Shown: one piece after another, positions 5,292-5,623 of the stretch
Layout of the letters: each line of letters begins with the position of its first letter
How positions within the stretch are numbered: position 1 is the first letter of the stretch
Assembly (NCBI GenBank): GCA_934487205.1
Contig: CAKSRS010000088.1
Span: 1-5,623 of the forward strand
DNA: 5,623 bases
Reading direction: 5' to 3'
Source: an uncultured Clostridia bacterium
Lineage (GTDB): Bacteria; Bacillota; Clostridia; UBA1381
Position numbers and translations under genes: made by a program
The notes under the pieces: generated by a model
The model's database searches: none
Seen by the model: only the letters and a program-made list of their open reading frames with translations
Told to the model about the DNA's origin: nothing

Positions 5292-5560
5292 ATGCCAAGG
5301 TACAAATTAAGTCCCGAAGAACGGGCAGCAGAAAAGAACGCAAGGAGAATTTGCGTAACATCATGAAAGGGCTGGATGTAAAGAATTTTGATGACCTGAA
5401 AGATGTGTTTAAGATGATGGTCGGAGAAATGCTTGAAAACGGTCTTGACGGAGAGCTTGATGATGAATTAGGCTATACAAAGTATGATTATCGCAACAAA
5501 GAGGGCGAAAACAGCCGTAACGGGTATTCTAAAAAGACCCTTAAAATTACATATTGCTGA
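5292..5560 (+). pseudogene. IS256-family transposase, frameshifted N-terminal fragment
   Basis: The ATG at 5292 is preceded by GGAGG at 8 nt and opens MPRYKLSPEERAAEK, a typical IS256-type start. That frame stops at 5364-5366. The family sequence continues in another frame from about 5336 (ERKENLRNIMKGLD, then ELDDELGYTKYDYRN and NSRNGYSKKTLK). Adding one A to the run at 5332-5335 joins the two parts seamlessly, so a single-base loss is the simplest account. The continued frame ends at a TGA (5558-5560) created by the junction with foreign sequence. Only about 90 of the roughly 400 residues of such transposases remain, and the catalytic DDE domain is absent. Confidence 0.85.
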
Positions 5561-5623
5561 TGTGTTATAACCTGCGTCAAGCCCTACGGTTTCTACTTTA
5601 AATCCGAATTTCTCTATCTGATA
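5549..5623 (-). pseudogene. Fragment of a DDE transposase, possibly IS1182-like
   Basis: On the minus strand the frame beginning at the window edge reads KFGFKVETVGLDAGYNTSAI over part of 25 residues. GLDAGYNT resembles the strand with a catalytic aspartate in IS1182/IS4-type DDE transposases. The resemblance ends at about 5549, where the sequence becomes antisense to the IS256-type gene. Only 75 bases are visible, so the subfamily is a guess; the upstream part of this gene lies to the right of the window. Confidence 0.5.

Larger units (their letters stand above)
5219..5556 (+). mobile_element. Truncated IS256-family insertion sequence (left end)
   Basis: The element comprises a terminal sequence beginning GAATTTTGTGTAAAG (5219 on), an internal promoter, a translation-blocking hairpin and the first part of a mutator-type (IS256) transposase. 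The outer boundary is inferred from the family's typical end and is not proven, since the right end and target duplication are missing. The element stops between about 5548 and 5557, where a different transposase fragment begins on the opposite strand. It cannot move by itself. Confidence 0.75.

Noticed and set aside
5292..5366. A separate 24-residue small protein starting at 5292
   Set aside because: The sequence is the normal beginning of an IS256-type transposase cut short by a one-base frameshift, so it is part of the pseudogene.

Overview
The window looks like chromosomal DNA from a low-to-mid GC Gram-positive anaerobe of the Clostridia type. The reasons are strong AGGAGG/GGAGG ribosome binding sites at 4-9 nt spacing, TTGACA/TATAAT-type promoters, A-rich codon use, a cupin-type AraC regulator beside a sugar operon, and an IS256-family relic whose N-terminal sequence resembles clostridial copies. 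This is an inference from style, not a taxonomic identification.

Layout. Positions 1-525 (minus) hold the N-terminal 175 residues of an AraC-type regulator with a cupin sensing domain; the DNA-binding end lies outside the window. A 170-bp divergent control region (526-695) carries a good promoter for the regulator, a weak candidate promoter for the operon and three inverted repeats. Four same-strand genes follow: a cytosolic GH10-like glycoside hydrolase (696-2018), an enolase-superfamily (mandelate racemase type) acid-sugar dehydratase candidate (2056-3426), an RraA/HMG-aldolase-like protein (3466-4374) and a classical short-chain dehydrogenase/reductase (4451-5179). Gaps are 37, 39 and 76 nt. 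Each gene has a short hairpin just upstream of its Shine-Dalgarno site, and a perfect 11-bp hairpin between genes 3 and 4 may lower expression of the last gene.

How the genes may work together. A glycosidase would release a sugar or uronic acid inside the cell, the SDR would oxidise or reduce it, the dehydratase would make a 2-keto-3-deoxy acid and the RraA-like enzyme would split this into pyruvate plus an aldehyde. This would be a non-phosphorylative sugar-acid route using an RraA-fold aldolase. The substrate is unknown. The hydrolase lacks two GH10 glycone-binding residues, and the dehydratase carries an insertion of about 60 residues, so neither canonical xylan nor a well-known acid sugar should be assumed.

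Right end (about 5219-5623). Here lies the left end of an IS256-family element with its own promoter and a hairpin placed to hide the transposase ribosome binding site in read-through transcripts. Its transposase gene is frameshifted near residue 14 and cut off after about 90 codons, where it meets tail-to-tail a fragment of an unrelated DDE transposase on the other strand. A perfect 13-bp inverted repeat brackets the SDR gene (arms 4404-4416 and 5209-5221), and its right arm touches the IS end. No tRNA, rRNA or CRISPR array was seen.
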